DNA of 64,000 bases from Paenibacillus riograndensis SBR5 (GTDB lineage Bacteria > Bacillota > Bacilli > Paenibacillales > Paenibacillaceae), in the NCBI RefSeq assembly GCF_000981585.1, contig NZ_LN831776.1:4261187-4325186 (forward strand). Direction: 5' to 3'. The notes under the pieces were generated by a model. It did not search any database. It was given only the letters and a program-made list of their open reading frames with translations, and was not told where the DNA came from. Both the position numbers and the translations under genes were made by a program. Of this stretch, positions 23,695 to 34,030 are shown piece after piece. Each line of letters begins with the position of its first letter. Positions within the stretch are counted from its first letter, which is position 1.

Positions 23695-24680
23695 TGTTTT
23701 CCTTTCGTTCTGGGATCAAGCCACCAGGAAATGATTTCAATCACTAAACTGATGATCACCACTGAAAGTGCACAGTACAGGGCTATGCCTTGAATAACCG
23801 GGAAATCCCGCTTGGAGATGGAGGTGAACAGCAGGCTGCCAATGCCCTTGATGCCATACACCTGCTCAACAACCAGTGTGCCCCCAATCAGATAAGATAT
23901 ATTGACTCCAAGCAGCATCAGTGTGGGAAGCGCCGAGTTGCGCAGCACATGCTTAAACAAAATAACCCTGTTCGGAATTCTTGCAGCCCTCAGGGTCACT
24001 ACAAAATCGGACTCCAGCACTTCAAGCATTTGCGCTCTTAACGACCGGACAAGCGTCGGGATTTGTGAAAAAGCGACGGTTACCGCCGGAAGCGCAAGAC
24101 TATGCAGGGTTCCGCTCCATCCTTCTCCTACACCGCCAACCGGAAACCAGCCCAGCCGGACACTGAAGAGCAGAATCAAAAGAAGGCCAACCCAAAAGAT
24201 TGGCATTCCCAGAGTGATTGCAGGAAATATACGGATCAAATGATCGAGCAGCTTATCCTTATGCGTGGCTGCAAGCGTAGCAAGCAGCAGCGCTATGATG
24301 ATTGCCAGCACACAAGCGAGCAGAATAAGCAGCAAAGTAATGGGGGCGCGCTGTGCAATTAGCTCTCTGGCCGAGGTCCCCGTAATGATGGAATTTCCGG
24401 TATCCCCTTGGGTAAAGAGAGTGTTCATAAACCGGAGGAATTGATCCCATAAAGGGAGGTCAAGCCCGAGAGCATGATGCATGCTCTCGAGCGCCTCAGG
24501 TGTGCTGTATTCTCCTAAAATCATTTTTGCGGGGTCTCCCGGAACAATGCGGATGATGAAAAAGACCGCCGTCATTACGCAAAGGATCACGGCCAATGCT
24601 CTTATAAGGGCTATCACGAGCCACTTGCGAGAAGCATTGCCTTCTGTCCGCTCCGTCGGCACCAGCTTGGATTTCATCAT
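23691..24680 (-). CDS. peptide-type ABC transporter permease (DppB-like)
   Basis: A 329-aa permease with an N-terminal TM (ALAVILCVMTAVFFIIRIVPGDPA), the PGDP signature of DppB/OppB, about six TM segments and the coupling helix region AARIPNRVILFKHVLRNSALP. It overlaps the solute-binding protein gene and the next permease by 4 bp each. It partners with the DppC-like permease. Confidence 0.93.
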   Translation of the reverse strand: MMKSKLVPTERTEGNASRKWLVIALIRALAVILCVMTAVFFIIRIVPGDPAKMILGEYSTPEALESMHHALGLDLPLWDQFLRFMNTLFTQGDTGNSIITGTSARELIAQRAPITLLLILLACVLAIIIALLLATLAATHKDKLLDHLIRIFPAITLGMPIFWVGLLLILLFSVRLGWFPVGGVGEGWSGTLHSLALPAVTVAFSQIPTLVRSLRAQMLEVLESDFVVTLRAARIPNRVILFKHVLRNSALPTLMLLGVNISYLIGGTLVVEQVYGIKGIGSLLFTSISKRDFPVIQGIALYCALSVVIISLVIEIISWWLDPRTKGKQ

Positions 24681-26296
24681 TTGCTGATGCTAACCGCTTC
24701 TAGGCGTACGCTGCCGTTCGGCAGAACTGTCAGGTCCTGAACGGAAGAACGGGCACCGATCAGGATATCAGGATAGTACAGCGGAATGTACGGTACTTCA
24801 TCGGCCAGGGTCTGCAGCAGCTTGGAGTAGATCTCTGCACGGCCATCGCCGTCCGCTGTTTTTTGTCCTTCATATAGAAGCTTGGTTACTTCATCGTTAG
24901 TATAATGGGTCCAGTACGATTTGCTGAAGCCTTTAGGGTCTGTCTGGAAAGCAAGGATCGAGTTCGCTTCCGGAGAGTCTGCCTGGCCGCTGTTCAGCAT
25001 TGCTGCAAAATCGTAAGCGAAAAACCGTTCCCGGAAGGCTGCTAGTTCAACCGATTCAATCTCAATCTTGATGCCAATCGTCTGGCCTGCCGCTTGAATG
25101 ATCTGCGCCTCTTGCGCTCTGGTGCTGTTGCCGGAAGCTACGAGCAATTTCGTGCTGAACCCGTTAGGAAAAGCGGATTTGGCAAGCTCTGCTTTAGCTT
25201 CATCCACATTGAAATTCAACGGCTTGATCGTATCATTGCCGTTATAGGGAATCGTTGTCGGCAGCAAAGAATTTGCCGTCTGTGCGTAACCAAAGGTAAG
25301 CGCCTTGGTCAGCCCGTCACGATCCAATGCCAGAGCCAGAGCACGGCGGACATGGACATCCTTGAAATGCTCGTCCAGTGTATTGAAGAACAGCTGCTCG
25401 GTTACCCAGCTGCCATTCGTCAGTACTGCAGTGTCAGTACCATTTTTGATTTCATTGGCATTTTGCAGCGCCAGGGATTCAATCGCGTTCACTTCCCCAG
25501 CTTTTAACTGGTTGATGGCCTGGCTGTCATCTTCGATCAGCTTGTACACAAGCTTGTCGATATACGGCTTGCCTTCCTGCCAATAGTTCGGATTCTTGGT
25601 AAACGTCAGATCGCCTGCCGGGTCCCAGGACTCCACAACGAAAGGACCGGTACCTACAGGTTTTTTGAAAAATTCTGCTTCGGTCACTCCGCCGAAATTG
25701 TTCGGAAGAATGCCGTTGGAGAAGTTGGACAGCTCCGAGATAAACGGTGTGTATGGCTCTTTAAGCGTAATGACCAGCGTTTGCTTATCCTGCGCTTTGA
25801 TGGTATCAACCTTGGCGGAAATCTCCAGCGGGCCGCCCACCTTCAGATGACGATTCAGTGAAAATACTGCATCTTCAGCCGTTACCTCCGTCCCGTTCGA
25901 AAATTTCAAACCGTCGCGGAGTACGAACGTATACGTCAAGCCGTCTTCACTGATGCTGTGCGACTTGGCAAGCCAGTCCACAATTTCGCCTTTGCTGTCA
26001 AAAGCAACCAGAGATTCAAACACTTTATCAATAGCAAACGCATTGTTCGACGTAATTTCATTATGAAGATCGAACGAGGTTACCGCAGCAGGCCGTCCAT
26101 ATACAAAAGTTCCTCCCGTTGCCGGTTCCGCCGCAGCGGCACTCTGAACCGGTGCCGGACTGGCACTTTCCTTAGCAGTATTCGCCGAATCAGCTTTGTT
26201 GCCCGACCCGGAGCATCCTGCAAGCAATACCAAAAACAGTACTGCCAATGTCCCTAACCCCACCGATTTTCTTAATGCCTTTTTAAAATTTGACAC
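24677..26296 (-). CDS. family 5 extracellular solute-binding lipoprotein
   Basis: A 539-aa lipoprotein with a signal peptide and lipobox LLAGC, then a Ser/Ala-rich linker and an SBP_bac_5 domain (GGTFVYGRPAAVTSFDLHNE; NRHLKVGGP; VGTGPFVVESWDP; LALALDRDGLTKALTFGYAQTANSLLP). Such proteins bind peptides, nickel complexes, opines or other compounds for import. It is the first gene of the operon with two permeases, two ATPases, an aminotransferase and an amidohydrolase. Ligand class cannot be assigned from sequence; coupling to those two enzymes suggests a catabolised amide or dipeptide-like compound. Confidence 0.93.
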   Translation of the reverse strand: MSNFKKALRKSVGLGTLAVLFLVLLAGCSGSGNKADSANTAKESASPAPVQSAAAAEPATGGTFVYGRPAAVTSFDLHNEITSNNAFAIDKVFESLVAFDSKGEIVDWLAKSHSISEDGLTYTFVLRDGLKFSNGTEVTAEDAVFSLNRHLKVGGPLEISAKVDTIKAQDKQTLVITLKEPYTPFISELSNFSNGILPNNFGGVTEAEFFKKPVGTGPFVVESWDPAGDLTFTKNPNYWQEGKPYIDKLVYKLIEDDSQAINQLKAGEVNAIESLALQNANEIKNGTDTAVLTNGSWVTEQLFFNTLDEHFKDVHVRRALALALDRDGLTKALTFGYAQTANSLLPTTIPYNGNDTIKPLNFNVDEAKAELAKSAFPNGFSTKLLVASGNSTRAQEAQIIQAAGQTIGIKIEIESVELAAFRERFFAYDFAAMLNSGQADSPEANSILAFQTDPKGFSKSYWTHYTNDEVTKLLYEGQKTADGDGRAEIYSKLLQTLADEVPYIPLYYPDILIGARSSVQDLTVLPNGSVRLEAVSISK

Positions 26297-26408
26297 CTAG
26301 GACCCACTCCTTCATATAAATCATATATGTTTAGTATGGATTGAATTATGGATTACTCGACACTATCTGTCAAACAAAAAATCATCACTGGACTCTTCTT
26401 AGTTCTAA

Positions 26409-27296
26409 TTATTCCAGTACAGGAAATGAATTCGCTTCAATTCTGTTTTCCCGCATACCGCTTCCCTCTTCTATTTTTTCCAGCAAGGAAGGTTCCCCCA
26501 AAAGCAGGGAAATTTCATGCAGCACCCCATGCTGATTATTGCTCACCGTATGATAATTGACGACAGCCTTGACTTCCGGCGAAGCGTTCTCCATCGCGTA
26601 ACTGTATTTGCACAGCTTTAGCATTTCAATATCATTGCTGCTGTCTCCAAATGCTGCGCATTCATCCGGCCGCACACCATAGCGCTTCAGCAGGCGTTCA
26701 AGCCCCGAGGCCTTATGGCAGCCAGGGATGATCAGATCAATACATTGATGTCCGCTGGTCACCGGGTCAACCACTCCCTTCAGTTCTTCCATTAACAGAG
26801 GCAGATATTTATCAACTCCGCCGGCAGCCAAGTCAGGAGTAATTAGAGAAAATTTGAAAATCTGGTCGTTGACCTGTTCAAATGCGCTTACCTTCTCCAG
26901 CCTCGGATAATAATGGCACATGAGCTCATAGAATTCCTTGCTGGCGCTTTCGAGCACATACGCTCCATTCACACCGCACATGACTGCAGAAATTTCCTCA
27001 TATTGACTCAGCTTCTCCACGATTAGCTTCACCTGCTCCGGTGTAATTTCACCGGTGAACAAGACTTCGGTCCCGTCGATGACATAGGCGCCATTCTCCG
27101 CAACATATGCGAGCTCATCCTGGATATCTTCAAAAATCGTTTTCAGCTTATAGTACTGGTTCCCGCTCGCCACCACAAAATGAACGCCTTTAGCCTTCAT
27201 TACGGCGTATAGCTGTTCGAACCATTTTTGATGATAGTTCTTTTTATCATCTAAAAATGTACCGTCCATATCAACCGCGATTAACTTGATGTTCAT
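26409..27296 (-). CDS. Cof-type HAD-superfamily phosphatase
   Basis: A 295-aa HAD hydrolase: catalytic DMDGTFLDD (nucleophile and acid aspartates) at the N-terminus, SGNQYYK, a type IIB cap domain (about 80-190), lysine in PGCHKASGLERLLKRYG, and GDSSNDIEMLKLCKYSYAM at the metal-binding end. Family members dephosphorylate sugar phosphates or cofactors such as PLP and FMN. GGGGAG precedes the start at good spacing. Appears monocistronic. Substrate unknown. Confidence 0.92.
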   Translation of the reverse strand: MNIKLIAVDMDGTFLDDKKNYHQKWFEQLYAVMKAKGVHFVVASGNQYYKLKTIFEDIQDELAYVAENGAYVIDGTEVLFTGEITPEQVKLIVEKLSQYEEISAVMCGVNGAYVLESASKEFYELMCHYYPRLEKVSAFEQVNDQIFKFSLITPDLAAGGVDKYLPLLMEELKGVVDPVTSGHQCIDLIIPGCHKASGLERLLKRYGVRPDECAAFGDSSNDIEMLKLCKYSYAMENASPEVKAVVNYHTVSNNQHGVLHEISLLLGEPSLLEKIEEGSGMRENRIEANSFPVLE

Positions 27297-27435
27297 AATA
27301 TGTTCTCCCCATCTCTATTTATAGTGTCTCCTTTACTGTAAATGATGAAATGCATTTCATGTCAAGCGGGCCAGTTTCCATAACAAAAAAGCGAGCCGCC
27401 CAACATCAGTGAGCCTCCCGCCTGTTGTCACTGTG

Positions 27436-27867
27436 CTACAGATTCGAATTCACCTTGTGCAATAATTTCATGAGCGTTTCCGCTTCCTCTGCCGTAAGGC
27501 TATCGGTGATGCTTTTTTCCACTTCTGCAAAAATCTCATTGAACTCTTCCACGAGAACCTCTGCTTTGTCCAACAGGTATATTTTTTTCTGCCGCTCGTT
27601 TTCTTTCGGAATCACGCGTTTGATATACCCTTTTTTCTCCAGACCCTGAAGCATGCTGGTGATGCTGGCTTCCTTGCGGTTGAAATGCTCCGCCAGATCC
27701 TTTTGAATCAGGCCCTTGTCCTCATGCTCTGCAATGTAGCCGATCATTTGTCCCTGCTGTGCATTAAGGCCCAGCTCGGCTAATCTGTCATCAGCGTCTT
27801 TTTTCTTTTTTAGCCCGATTTCCCGGATCAGATCAGAAAAAGGCGTATTCGGCATTCGTTTGCTCAT
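27436..27867 (-). CDS. MarR-family transcriptional regulator
   Basis: A 143-aa winged-helix regulator: LNAQQGQMIGYIAEHEDKGLIQKDLAEHFNRKEASITSMLQGLEKKGYIKRVIPKENERQKKIYLLD contains the recognition helix and wing, given here as landmarks (about residues 33-98). AAGGAG lies 7 nt before the start. A perfect 16-bp palindrome 24 bp upstream suggests autoregulation. No transporter is adjacent on its strand; the divergent neighbour is the M4 protease gene about 390 bp away. Ligand unknown. Confidence 0.92.
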   Translation of the reverse strand: MSKRMPNTPFSDLIREIGLKKKKDADDRLAELGLNAQQGQMIGYIAEHEDKGLIQKDLAEHFNRKEASITSMLQGLEKKGYIKRVIPKENERQKKIYLLDKAEVLVEEFNEIFAEVEKSITDSLTAEEAETLMKLLHKVNSNL

Positions 27868-27890
27868 GCAGCTGCTCCTTTACTGAAAAA

Positions 27891-27906
27891 AATTAGATAT
27901 CTAATT
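27891..27906. promoter_or_regulatory. palindromic operator of the marR gene
   Basis: AATTAGATATCTAATT is a perfect 16-bp palindrome 24 bp before the MarR start codon, typical in size and position for MarR self-binding sites. The AT-rich stretch 27907-28254 upstream of the protease gene otherwise contains only promoter-like sequence, with no gene. Confidence 0.6.
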
Positions 27907-28236
27907 CTATGGAAATCTTACACTTCACCAATCTAACAGTCAATTTCAATTTACTAATGATTCCATAAATATTATTTTTTTTGATATATTTTTTCATTTC
28001 TTATGATTTTAATCACAGTTGATATGAAACTCTGTAAATATAATGTAAATACTATAATTACATTTTTTACTATATCTACAAATTTCTTATTGGCAGATTA
28101 AGAATGTAGTTATTAGTTTCACGAAAAACGAAAGGGGTTGTGTCCGCTCTTCTTTACATCCCAGATCGCAGCTTGAGTAGAGGCCAGATAAAAAATGAAT
28201 GCAGGAACTCGGCATTGATTAAAACCAACTTTTTAG

Positions 28237-29859
<1,623 letters not shown>

Positions 29860-29869
29860 TCGCTAAAAG

Positions 29870-29917
29870 AACAGGCCAAATGATCAGAAATGATCACTGG
29901 CCTGTTTTGTTTTTTTA
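29870..29917 (+). terminator. terminator after the M4 protease gene
   Basis: AACAGGCCA and TGATCA pair with TGATCA and TGGCCTGTT around a gaaa loop, followed by T-rich sequence. Confidence 0.92.
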
Positions 29918-30000
29918 TATGCTAAAGCTTTTCCGGCAGGAAGCAGACCTTGTGAATACGATGTTATGTTTATAGTCCAATGAATGGTGCCGATCAATGA

Positions 30001-30351
30001 TCAAAATGCCATGTCCACCGATCCGTCCGCATAGATATCAACCCGCTGGGTGCAGAGCAGCATACCCCTCCCGTTGGCGGTGCCCTTTTCTATCAAATCT
30101 TTTTGCCGGTGCTCCCAGATCTCCCTGTCATGAATAATATCATAGAGATAGTGTTTCTCAGAATTGGCAGCATCCATTTCTTCAACGAAGATGAAATCGT
30201 CTGCAAACAGACTGCGGAACCAGGCAGCGGCCTCTTCGTGGGAGGTAAACACAGGCAGGTCATCCGCAAAACGCTGCTGTAAATATCTCTGTTTCAGCCG
30301 GCCAATCCTAATATAGTACTCTTCAAGCGTCTGTGGCGTAATCATATTCAA
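30001..30351 (-). CDS. hypothetical protein
   Basis: A 116-aa protein I do not recognise, starting MNMITPQTLEEYYIRIGRLK. It is rich in aromatic and charged residues, with no signal peptide or TM. GHEEAAAWFR-like and FIFVEEMDA..HYLYDIIHDREIWEHRQKDL stretches suggest an alpha/beta fold. A GGGGG-rich site precedes the start. It is isolated, 140 bp after the protease terminator and converging with it. The open frame and codon use look genuine, but function is unknown. Confidence 0.6.
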   Translation of the reverse strand: MNMITPQTLEEYYIRIGRLKQRYLQQRFADDLPVFTSHEEAAAWFRSLFADDFIFVEEMDAANSEKHYLYDIIHDREIWEHRQKDLIEKGTANGRGMLLCTQRVDIYADGSVDMAF

Positions 30352-30529
30352 GCCCCCTCTGGTTCATTCAAAACTTTTGAACAAAGTATCACGTTCGCAA
30401 CCGGAGGGATATGACATTCTTCATTATAGCTCTATTGGTAGGCTTCACGGGCGGTGTGCAGGATCAATAGCAGATATTCATCACCCCTATTGTCCAAAGC
30501 AAAGCAAAAGCACCTCCTAGAATTTCAAG

Positions 30530-31168
30530 TTAAATATCTTTTTTAACAAAAATCCGTAACGAAATGAGATAAGAGCAGTAGAGCAAGAATAGGTAGGCCA
30601 CACCGCCGATAGCCCACAATACGAAGTTGTCTGTGTTTTCCGTGTTTATCCAGCCAAGCAGTCCGGGTAATTTGAGGGTTACACTGGACAATGCAGTGAA
30701 GCCGACCATGACCAGCAGCATGAAGATCATATTTACAATTTGTATTCCTTTTTGCCCCAGCCAGAAGTATAGTGGTAAATAAAATGCAGCAAGAAGCGGG
30801 AAACATGCGGTCAAAAGCAATAAATTTCTCCAGGCAATCGGTTCAATAGCTCTCCCTGTTGCAACCCCGGCCAGATAAATAAGCACCGTACAGATCAGAC
30901 TGATTGCAGCATACGGCAGCAGACTCAAGTATTTGGCCAACACGAGCTGATGACGGGGCAATGGAAGACTGACAAGGAACCGCTGGTTATTATGCTGCAC
31001 ATCCAGGGAGCAGGCATTCATCAGCATCAGCATGGAGGGGAACAGTGCAGAGACTACATAAGAATCCAGATTCGAATAGCCTATAGCCATATAAAAGAGC
31101 AGCAGCAGCAACAGATATTTGCGCGTCAGGATAAAATCCTTGCGGATCAGATAGAACGAGCTAGACAT
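30530..31168 (-). CDS. ABC-2 type transporter permease
   Basis: A membrane protein of about 212 aa with six hydrophobic segments (LLLLLLFYMAIGYS; ALFPSMLMLMNA; ISLICTVLIYLAGVA; LLLTACFPLLAAFYLPLYF; MIFMLLVMVGFTAL; WAIGGVAYLFLLYCSYLISL). The loop VQHNNQRFLVSLPLPRHQLVLAKYL matches the ABC-2 family of exporter permeases in YtrA-type operons. The ATG at 31168 has AGGAAG 8 nt upstream and overlaps the ATPase stop by 8 bp; a GTG at 31177 is possible. It forms an exporter with the upstream ATPase. Confidence 0.87.
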   Translation of the reverse strand: MSSSFYLIRKDFILTRKYLLLLLLFYMAIGYSNLDSYVVSALFPSMLMLMNACSLDVQHNNQRFLVSLPLPRHQLVLAKYLSLLPYAAISLICTVLIYLAGVATGRAIEPIAWRNLLLLTACFPLLAAFYLPLYFWLGQKGIQIVNMIFMLLVMVGFTALSSVTLKLPGLLGWINTENTDNFVLWAIGGVAYLFLLYCSYLISLRIFVKKDI

Positions 31169-32030
31169 GAGCTTCACTTCCTTTTACGGTAAAATACATG
31201 ATCTCCTCCAGCGTTGGAGTCTCGCAAATGGCAGTATCCTTGAAGTAGCGCTCCCCTTCCACCCTGTTGCCGATCAGCCCTTCAAAACCTACTCCGCTCT
31301 CGCGGAGGCCGATGAACCAGCGCCGGACATCCCGGTCAAGCAGTTCCTTCCCGCCTTTAACCAGCAGGTACTTCTCTGTGAGCGTCTCCCTCATTTCGTT
31401 AAAGACAAGGCGTCCCTCATTAATAAAAACAATATAATCTGCAATCCGGTCCAGATCCGCAGTGTTATGTGTGGAGAACACAATCGACTTCTTCTCATCC
31501 TGGATATGCTCACTGAGCAGTTCCAGCAGCTCCCTGCGGAAAATCGGGTCCAGCCCTGAAGTGGGCTCATCCATAATCAGCAGATCCGCTCCATGCGACA
31601 GGGCAACCGCAATCGAGAACTTGATTTTCATCCCTTTAGACAGATCCTTGATCTTCTTGCCCGGCGGAAGCTTGAATTTCTCCTGGTACTTCAGGTATGT
31701 ATTCTCATCCCAGCGTGTATAAAATGGGACGATGACCCGTTTCATGTCTTTGACTGTGAGGTGCTCGTAATAGATATTTTCATCGGACACATAGCCAATC
31801 CGATCCTTGTTCGCTGCCTGATGCTGCAGATGGTTTTGCCCGAACAGCTGGATTTCACCCTGGTCCGGATAGACCATGCCCATAATCATTTTGATCAGGC
31901 TTGTTTTGCCCGCCCCATTCGGGCCGATCAGCCCCGTAATATAACCCTCCTTAATACCAAGCGAAATATCGCGCAGTTCAAAACGGTCATAGCTTTTGCT
32001 TAAGCCCTGCAGCTTAATGACGTCGCTCAT
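31161..32030 (-). CDS. ABC transporter ATP-binding protein (YtrB/BcrA-like)
   Basis: A 289-aa ATPase with Walker A GPNGAGKTS, Q-loop GYVSDENIYYEHLTVKD, signature LSKGMKIKFSIAVAL (LSKGM variant rather than LSGGQ), Walker B LLIMDEPTSGLDP and H-loop STHNTAD. The SKGM signature is common in this drug/envelope-stress exporter group. Starts ATGA-overlapped with the GntR gene. Confidence 0.92.
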   Translation of the reverse strand: MSDVIKLQGLSKSYDRFELRDISLGIKEGYITGLIGPNGAGKTSLIKMIMGMVYPDQGEIQLFGQNHLQHQAANKDRIGYVSDENIYYEHLTVKDMKRVIVPFYTRWDENTYLKYQEKFKLPPGKKIKDLSKGMKIKFSIAVALSHGADLLIMDEPTSGLDPIFRRELLELLSEHIQDEKKSIVFSTHNTADLDRIADYIVFINEGRLVFNEMRETLTEKYLLVKGGKELLDRDVRRWFIGLRESGVGFEGLIGNRVEGERYFKDTAICETPTLEEIMYFTVKGSEAHV

Positions 32031-32407
32031 TCTTTTTCCTCCTCATAGAGCAGTTTAAGCATTTCCGCAAGCTCGGTATATTCCATTCCCAAAAGCCTGC
32101 TCTCGTCGATAATCTCCTTCAGCTTCCCCTCCATAATCCGCAGCCGTTGTTCCCGGATGAATTCCTGATCTGCCCCGGATACGAACGATCCCTTGCCGAC
32201 GATAGAGTTAATGAGCCCTTCCCGTTCCAGCTCTTCATATGCACGTTTGGTAGTGATGACGCTGATCTGCAGCTCTTTGGCAAGCTGGCGGATGGATGGC
32301 AACGGCGTCCCGGAGACCAGTTCACCTTGAAGAATCAGTTGGCGGACCTGTCCTGTAATCTGCGCATAGATCGGCTCGCCGGAAGTACTCGAGATCAAAA
32401 TGTTCAT
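32027..32407 (-). CDS. GntR-family regulator, YtrA subfamily
   Basis: A 126-aa repressor. The N-terminal GntR winged helix includes EPIYAQITGQVRQLILQGEL, GTPLPSIRQLAKELQISVITTKRAYEELEREGLI, and SIVGKGSFV; the short C-terminus has no FadR or UTRA domain, which defines the YtrA type. Such repressors control their own operon of ABC exporter genes and often respond to cell-wall antibiotics. A palindrome lies 40 bp upstream. Confidence 0.92.
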   Translation of the reverse strand: MNILISSTSGEPIYAQITGQVRQLILQGELVSGTPLPSIRQLAKELQISVITTKRAYEELEREGLINSIVGKGSFVSGADQEFIREQRLRIMEGKLKEIIDESRLLGMEYTELAEMLKLLYEEEKE

Positions 32408-32446
32408 GTTGCGGCATCAGCACCTTCTGTACTTACTGTATTTATT

Positions 32447-32465
32447 GTATATACTTAATATATAC
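32447..32465. promoter_or_regulatory. likely YtrA-type operator
   Basis: GTATATA-CTTAA-TATATAC, a perfect 7-bp inverted repeat with 5-bp spacer, 40 bp before the GntR start codon. Matches the expected autorepression site of the regulator/ABC operon. Confidence 0.65.
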
Positions 32466-32510
32466 ACTATTCATTTGCTTGTCAAGATTAAACCCATAAC
32501 CCCACATACC

Positions 32511-32535
32511 AAAAAAGCCTGATTTCTCAGGCTTT
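32511..32535 (-). terminator. terminator of the alpha-galactosidase gene
   Basis: AAAGCCTGA / TCAGGCTTT with a four-base loop, followed on the minus strand by a run of T. It lies 27 bp after the GH4 stop. Confidence 0.9.
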
Positions 32536-32561
32536 CATCACTTCAAATCTATTGTCCAGTT

Positions 32562-33860
32562 CTATTTAAAATCCGGAAGCCATTGGCCATGGGCAGCGAT
32601 CAATTCGTCGCACATGGCTACAATGTCATCCATCGACAGCTCGGCGGATGTATGCGGGTCCAGCATCGCCGCGTGATAGATATGCTCCTTCTTACCGGTT
32701 GTAGCCGCTTCAATGGTCAGCAGCTGCGTATTAATATTCGTGCGGTTCAGTGCAGCGCATTGCGGCGGCAGATCACCAACATAGGTAGGCGTGACTCCGC
32801 TGGCATCGACTAGACAAGGCACTTCTACACAGGCTTCCCGCGGGAGATTCGTGATCAGTCCGGTGTTCAGTACATTGCCGCCGATTTTGAAAGGCACATT
32901 GGTTTCGATGGCTTCCAGAATGTACGAAGCATACTCATGCGAGCGTTCATGATGCAGTGTTGTATCATGAACCAGCTCCTCGCGCATCTGCTTCCACTTG
33001 CTGATCTGCTCCACACACCGGCGCGGATATTCGTCCAGCGGAATTTGAAACCGTTCGATCAGTTCAGGATAGTTCCGTTTGATAAAATAAGGATGGTATT
33101 CCGCATTGTGCTCTGAAGATTCCGTAATGTAATATCCGAATTTCAGCATCATTTCGTACCGCACCATATCATGATGGTGTTCTTTTTGCTTCTCAGCGGC
33201 ACGGCGCTTAATTTCCGGATACAGATCCTCTCCATCCTTCGTAACTTCCAGCAGCCAGGCCATGTGATTGATGCCGGCGATCTTCGCCTGCACACCTGTC
33301 TGGTCCATTCCTAGCGCTTCGAATAAGCCGGGAATACAGTGCTGCACGCTGTGGCACAACCCGACCGTCTGCACTCCGCCATAGGTGTTCATTACATTGG
33401 TCAGCACTGCCATCGGGTTGGTATAGTTCAAGAAAAGCGCATCCGGGCATACCTCGCGGATATCTGCGGCAAAATCAAGCATAACCGGTATCGTGCGCAG
33501 GTTGCGGAATATGCCGCCAATGCCGACTGTGTCCGCGATCGTCTGCCGAAGTCCGTATTTCTTAGGAATCTCAAAATCTGTAATCGTACACGGATCATAA
33601 CCGCCTACCTGAATCGCATTGATCACGTACTTGGCGCCGCGCAGTGCTTCCTTCCGGTCCGTGTAGGCCTTCACAATACATGTGCTGCCCGTACTGGCCT
33701 TGATATTATTCAGCATCCTTCTGGAATCCTCAAGCCGCTCCAAATCTATGTCGAACAGAGCAGGCTCAAAGCCCTGCAATGCTGCTGTCCCCATGCAGTC
33801 ACCCAGCACATTTTTAGCAAAAACCGTACTCCCCGCACCGATAAATGTAATTTTGTTCAT
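32562..33860 (-). CDS. melA: GH4 family alpha-galactosidase
   Basis: A 432-aa NAD+- and Mn2+-dependent glycosidase that acts through oxidation at C3. FIGAGSTVFAKNVLGD is the dinucleotide motif, and CHSVQ is the sequence around the metal-binding Cys of MelA-type enzymes. GINHMAW and HNAEYHPYF are also GH4 hallmarks. The CHSV signature favours alpha-galactosidase over 6-phospho-glucosidases, which have CNVP. It is divergent from an AraC-type regulator that probably activates it. No sugar transporter lies directly adjacent. The gene symbol is based on family resemblance. Confidence 0.88.
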   Translation of the reverse strand: MNKITFIGAGSTVFAKNVLGDCMGTAALQGFEPALFDIDLERLEDSRRMLNNIKASTGSTCIVKAYTDRKEALRGAKYVINAIQVGGYDPCTITDFEIPKKYGLRQTIADTVGIGGIFRNLRTIPVMLDFAADIREVCPDALFLNYTNPMAVLTNVMNTYGGVQTVGLCHSVQHCIPGLFEALGMDQTGVQAKIAGINHMAWLLEVTKDGEDLYPEIKRRAAEKQKEHHHDMVRYEMMLKFGYYITESSEHNAEYHPYFIKRNYPELIERFQIPLDEYPRRCVEQISKWKQMREELVHDTTLHHERSHEYASYILEAIETNVPFKIGGNVLNTGLITNLPREACVEVPCLVDASGVTPTYVGDLPPQCAALNRTNINTQLLTIEAATTGKKEHIYHAAMLDPHTSAELSMDDIVAMCDELIAAHGQWLPDFK

Positions 33861-34030
33861 TCCTGTTTCTCCTCCTCATTAGTTGCACTATTCATTAATA
33901 AATATAGATTCTAGCGTATACAATGAATATGGAGAAAGACAAGAGAAGCATGGATAATTGTTGCATTTTTGATTTTCCTGTTGTAGCCTGACAATAGTGC
34001 GTCACAAGCTAATAATAAGGTGGGCTGTCC

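Noticed and set aside
26297..26408. Possible riboswitch before the peptide-transport operon
   Set aside because: No conserved riboswitch structure or terminator/antiterminator pair was visible in this short interval.
27385..27420. Terminator after the MarR gene
   Set aside because: The GC-rich words GAGCCGCCC and GAGCCTCCC are direct, not inverted, repeats, so no hairpin forms.
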